Of a DNA stretch of 64,000 bases, positions 60,693 through 64,000 are shown piece after piece; the stretch's first letter is position 1, and each line of letters opens with the position of its first letter. Both the position numbers and the translations under genes were made by a program. Source of the DNA: Flavisolibacter longurius. Lineage in GTDB: Bacteria > Bacteroidota > Bacteroidia > Chitinophagales > Chitinophagaceae. The notes beneath the pieces were generated by a model. It did no database searches, was not told the origin of the DNA, and worked only from the letters and a program-made list of their open reading frames with translations. The stretch is taken from the NCBI GenBank assembly GCA_014163555.1, contig JACJGO010000015.1:1-64000 (forward strand). The letters are read 5' to 3'.

Positions 60693-62336
60693 ATGAAAAA
60701 GGAAGAAATCATAATCGATGATCTCTGGTATAAAAATGCAGTAGTGTACAGCTTGGACCTGGAAACATTCATGGATGCCAACGGCGATGGCATTGGTGAT
60801 TTTGACGGGCTGAATGAACGCCTGCATTACCTGCATGCACTGGGCGTGGATACAATCTGGCTTGCCCCTTTTCAGCCCACTCCTAACAGGGACAACGGTT
60901 ATGATGTTGCCGATTATTACAGTGTGGACCAAAGACATGGTTCCGGTGGCGATTTTGTAGCCTTTATGCACAACGCCAAAAAACTGGGCATAAAGGTCAT
61001 CATCGATCTGGTGGTGAATCATACCTCTGACAAACATCCCTGGTTTGTAGATGCCAGCAGCAGCAAAGATGCCCTTCATCGGGACTGGTATGTTTGGTCC
61101 GATAAAAAGCCGAAGAACTGGAACAAGGGCATGGTGTTTCCCGGCGTGCAGGAAAGCACTTGGACGCTGGAGAAAAACACGAAGGCCTATTATTTTCACC
61201 GCTTTTTTCCTTATCAACCTGACCTGAACACTGCCAATCCGGCTGTGCGGAAAGAGATCCAGAAAATCATGGGATTCTGGCTGCAGTTGGGAGTTTCCGG
61301 CTTCCGGGTAGATGCGGTGCCTTTTATCCTGGAAACACATGAAAATGGAAAGATAGAACCGGTGCTCAAGTTTGAATTTTTGAACGAGATGCGCCGCTTT
61401 TTGCAATGGCGCAGCGGCGATGCCGTGTTGCTTGGCGAGGCCAATGTATTGCCTGAAGACACCAAACATTATTTTGGCAAGCATGGCGATGGCATCCACC
61501 TGATGTTCAATTTTTTTGTCAACCAGCACCTGTTTTATGCCCTGGCCAGTGGTGACACCGAACCACTGAAAGATGCACTGGAACAGACCCGGTACGACGT
61601 ACCCACCTGCCAATGGGCGCAATTTCTGCGCAACCACGATGAACTGGATCTGGGTAGGCTTACCGAAGAACAACGGCAAAAAATATTTGACCGGTTTGGA
61701 CCCGATCCTTCCATGCAGTTGTATGACAGGGGCATTCGTCGCCGCCTGGCCCCGATGCTGGGAAGCCGGCAACAACAGGAGTTAGCCTACAGCCTTATGT
61801 TTTCACTACCAGGCACACCCGTAATTCGTTATGGTGATGAAATAGGAATGGGTGATGATCTTTCGCTGAAAGAAAGAGCAGCCGTTCGCACTCCCATGCA
61901 ATGGACAGCCGAAAAAGGTGCGGGATTTTCCAGCGCAAAAAAACTGATCCACCCGGTGATAGACAAAGGCTTTTTCTCCTATGAGCATGTCAACGTGGAA
62001 GCGCAGCGCCGCGATCCCGACTCTCTGTTGAACTGGATGACTGCCCTGATCCGGTTACGCAAGGAATGCCCCGAGATTGGATGGGGAAGCTGGGAGTTGG
62101 TGGATGTGAAAAATCCATCGGTTCTTGGAATCTGCTACCAGTGGGAAGATAATTATGTGCTGGCCTTTCACAACTTCAGCGACAAGCCTCTCGAGATTTT
62201 ATTTCCCGCAAAAACAACCGGCAAAAGTATGTTGGCAGACCTGATGAAAAATGAAACCTTTTGGTCTGATGAAAAAGAAAAGTTTACCATTCCCATGCAA
62301 GCCTATGGCTACCGTTGGTTCCGTGCTAAAGATTGA
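60693..62336 (+). CDS. GH13 alpha-amylase-family protein, trehalose-synthase-like
   Basis: The start at 60693 (MKKEEIIIDDLWYKNAV) fits the family; the open frame extends 18 codons upstream to 60639. The 547-aa protein has the TreS-type opening WYKNAVVYSLDLETFMDANGDGIGDF, then NGYDVADYYSVD and VVNHTSDKHPWF. The catalytic residues are D207 (GFRVDAVPF), E249 (LLGEANVLP) and D316 (LRNHDELDLG). It lacks the long maltokinase extension of some TreS proteins. It converges with treZ (50 bp between stops), and trehalose or alpha-glucan metabolism is the likely setting. Isomerase versus hydrolase activity cannot be decided from these motifs. Confidence 0.9.
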   Translation: MKKEEIIIDDLWYKNAVVYSLDLETFMDANGDGIGDFDGLNERLHYLHALGVDTIWLAPFQPTPNRDNGYDVADYYSVDQRHGSGGDFVAFMHNAKKLGIKVIIDLVVNHTSDKHPWFVDASSSKDALHRDWYVWSDKKPKNWNKGMVFPGVQESTWTLEKNTKAYYFHRFFPYQPDLNTANPAVRKEIQKIMGFWLQLGVSGFRVDAVPFILETHENGKIEPVLKFEFLNEMRRFLQWRSGDAVLLGEANVLPEDTKHYFGKHGDGIHLMFNFFVNQHLFYALASGDTEPLKDALEQTRYDVPTCQWAQFLRNHDELDLGRLTEEQRQKIFDRFGPDPSMQLYDRGIRRRLAPMLGSRQQQELAYSLMFSLPGTPVIRYGDEIGMGDDLSLKERAAVRTPMQWTAEKGAGFSSAKKLIHPVIDKGFFSYEHVNVEAQRRDPDSLLNWMTALIRLRKECPEIGWGSWELVDVKNPSVLGICYQWEDNYVLAFHNFSDKPLEILFPAKTTGKSMLADLMKNETFWSDEKEKFTIPMQAYGYRWFRAKD

Positions 62337-62386
62337 CAACCACGAAAGCGGCTGTTCAAATTAAGGAAAGGGCCTATATCTCTCCT

Positions 62387-64000
62387 TTATTTTGAATAAA
62401 CAACTGCACTCAGTGGTAGTAATGTAAACGAGACCGCCTTCTCCAATCCCAGGGGATGGTGCCGGCTTTCCAGTGGGTCAGTTTCCTGGAGCCACCTGGT
62501 TTCTTTCGAATCCAACAGCTTTTTACTTCCCCCCATTTCATCCGGGATCGCAACATCAATTTCACTTTCGGAAAGATTAAAAAAGCAGACTAATTTTTCA
62601 TCATTTCCTGCTGCTTTGCGCAGGAGAAAAAAGGCGTCTTCATTGATCACTTCTGCACGACAGTCCTCCTTCTTAAAATTTTTGAGCGGTGCAAGGGTTT
62701 GCCGAAGGCTGATCAATGCTTTGTGCCATTGAAGCAGAATGCGATGGTCCGGAGCTTCTCTTTTTTCCCATTGCATTTTTGATCGCAGAAAGGTTTGTTC
62801 ATCCTGCGGGTCAGGAATTTCCGTGTCAAATCCAAAATCCTTGAACTCTTCCTGCCGTCCTTTTTGCACGGCCCGGATAAGGTCTTCATCACTATGACTG
62901 ACAAAATAGAAGAACGGCGTTTGATCGCCATACTCCTCGCCCATAAACAACATGGGAACATAGGGAGCCAGTAAAAGGGCCGCTGCCGCAATTTTTACCC
63001 GTTCAAAATTTACGAGCATGCATAACCGTTCGCCGCCAGCACGGTTGCCCACCTGGTCATGATTGAGGTTGAAGGCAACAAAACGATTGCCTGAAATACC
63101 TTTGGAAGAAGTCCCATGCTTCCGCTTGCGGAACTTCACCCATTCGCCACTGTGCACAAACCCTTCGTTATAGGCCTTTACCACTTGCGCCATCCTGCCA
63201 AAATCGTAATAACGGTTCTTGTCTGCAGGATTTAGTTTTACATACAGCGCATGGTGAAAATCATCCAGCCATTGCCCGTCAAACCCAAAGCCACCCCGTT
63301 CCGGTGCCGTAACAACCTTGGGACTGTTCAGATCACTTTCCGCAACAAGGTGAAGCGTTCTTCCCAGTTTTTGTTCCAGTGCTTCCACCTTTTCGCTGGT
63401 GTATTGCCAGAAGTGCACCGCCCCGTTGTCAAAAACAGTGTGTACGGCATCGCAACGCAGTCCGTCGATGTGAAACTGTTCAAACCAGTACAAGGCATTG
63501 TCTGAAAAATAGTCCCGCACCGCATCGCTCCATTCCCCGTCGAAATTGATAGCGTCACCCCAGGGAGTGCAATAGGTATTTGTGAAATAAGGACCGTATT
63601 GCGAGAGATAAGCTCCTTCCGGCCCAATGTGATTATACACCACATCCAGCCAAACGGCGATGCCTTTTTGATGACAGGCATCCACTAATTTTTTTAAGCC
63701 TTCCGGTCCGCCATAACTATTTTGCACGGCATAGGGATAGGCTCCATCATAGCCCCAGTTGCGGCTGCCGGGAAATTGTGCTAATGGCATCAGCTCAATG
63801 GCATTAATGCCGATATCCTTCAGCGCATCCAGCCGGGGAATGATGGCTTCAAATGTGCCTTCCGGCGTAAAAGTGCCCACATGCAATTCATACAAAATGG
63901 TCTCCTCCATCGCCAGGCCTTTCCACCCGTTGTCATGCCAATTGAATGTATCGTGATCGATTGTTTCAGACGGGCCATGAACACCTTCGGGTTGATACAG
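62387..64000 (-). CDS. treZ: Malto-oligosyltrehalose trehalohydrolase (5' end outside window)
   Basis: The frame is open to the window edge at 64000, so the ATG at 63910 is internal; upstream codons read YQPEGVHGPSE and GWKGLAMEET, the TreZ linker before YELHVGTFTPEGTF. Family motifs follow: GYDGAYPYAVQNSYGGP, VYNHIGPEGAYLS, GLRCDAVHTVFD (nucleophile Asp), LVAESDLNSPKVV (acid Glu), FNLNHDQVGNRAGG (transition-state Asp). It releases trehalose from maltooligosyl-trehalose made by TreY, whose gene would be expected to the right of this window. The visible C-terminal domain is complete. Confidence 0.95.
   Translation of the reverse strand: MYQPEGVHGPSETIDHDTFNWHDNGWKGLAMEETILYELHVGTFTPEGTFEAIIPRLDALKDIGINAIELMPLAQFPGSRNWGYDGAYPYAVQNSYGGPEGLKKLVDACHQKGIAVWLDVVYNHIGPEGAYLSQYGPYFTNTYCTPWGDAINFDGEWSDAVRDYFSDNALYWFEQFHIDGLRCDAVHTVFDNGAVHFWQYTSEKVEALEQKLGRTLHLVAESDLNSPKVVTAPERGGFGFDGQWLDDFHHALYVKLNPADKNRYYDFGRMAQVVKAYNEGFVHSGEWVKFRKRKHGTSSKGISGNRFVAFNLNHDQVGNRAGGERLCMLVNFERVKIAAAALLLAPYVPMLFMGEEYGDQTPFFYFVSHSDEDLIRAVQKGRQEEFKDFGFDTEIPDPQDEQTFLRSKMQWEKREAPDHRILLQWHKALISLRQTLAPLKNFKKEDCRAEVINEDAFFLLRKAAGNDEKLVCFFNLSESEIDVAIPDEMGGSKKLLDSKETRWLQETDPLESRHHPLGLEKAVSFTLLPLSAVVYSK

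Noticed and set aside
60318-61775. 485-codon open frame on the minus strand across the NfeD start and the GH13 gene
   Set aside because: It overlaps two well-supported genes; its translation shows no family motif.

Overview
This 64-kb window is a chromosomal stretch from a glycan-degrading Bacteroidota, most likely of the Chitinophagaceae/Chitinophagales type. That placement rests on three SusC/SusD pairs, many lipoproteins with short lipoboxes, Bacteroidota-specific families (DUF5007/DUF5008-like, UpxY-type NusG paralogs, a NagB fused to a PIG-L domain) and tightly packed operons without clear Shine-Dalgarno sites. No rRNA, tRNA, IS element, prophage or CRISPR array was recognised. Taxonomy is inference from gene content only.

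Region by region (minus strand unless stated). 0-1.3 kb: the start of a threonine-dehydrogenase-like SDR and an APH-fold sugar kinase. 1.8-22.3 kb: one co-directional run of about twelve genes, a polysaccharide utilization locus (PUL) built from two successive SusC-SusD-fasciclin modules, then a delta-60-type lipoprotein, two phosphatase-like/LamG lipoproteins and an M60 (mucinase-type) metallopeptidase with twin discoidin domains. The predicted target is a glycoprotein or mucin-like glycan. 22.8-28.3 kb: a LacI regulator, a CBM9-like protein, the NagB-PIG-L fusion and, divergently (+), a NagP-like sugar transporter. Near-identical operator-like sites lie upstream of the kinase, the first SusC gene and in the nagB/nagP divergent region, suggesting one GlcNAc/amino-sugar regulon. 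28.5-31.0 kb: a compact RsbQ hydrolase - PAS histidine kinase - response regulator operon.

31.0-34.3 kb: a gene-poor, apparently A+T-richer segment with two orphan UpxY/NusG-like genes (+), surrounded by three small genes encoding members of one gapless 51-residue protein family. This is the least explained part of the window. 34.3-38.1 kb: a PhoD-like phosphatase/phosphodiesterase and a TonB-dependent receptor. 38.2-52.9 kb: a glucuronoxylan locus with a CE15 glucuronoyl esterase, SusD, SusC, a divergent LacI (+), a GH67 alpha-glucuronidase (+), and uxuA plus an SDR mannonate oxidoreductase. An unrelated B12-binding radical SAM gene sits inside it. 53-56 kb: a (AACCAAT)16 heptanucleotide array, a GMC oxidoreductase and a TIM-barrel isomerase-like protein. 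56-64 kb: a DigH-like GHL10 lipoprotein (+), an NfeD/slipin pair, a GH13 trehalose-synthase-like enzyme (+) and treZ, truncated by the window end.

How the parts fit: the xylan locus covers outer-membrane import, removal of ester-linked and alpha-1,2-linked (4-O-methyl)glucuronate, and the fructuronate/mannonate branch. The first PUL plus NagB/NagP/kinase would cover capture of an amino-sugar-rich glycan or glycoprotein and catabolism of its GlcNAc. Those pathway links are inferred from family membership, gene order and shared operators.
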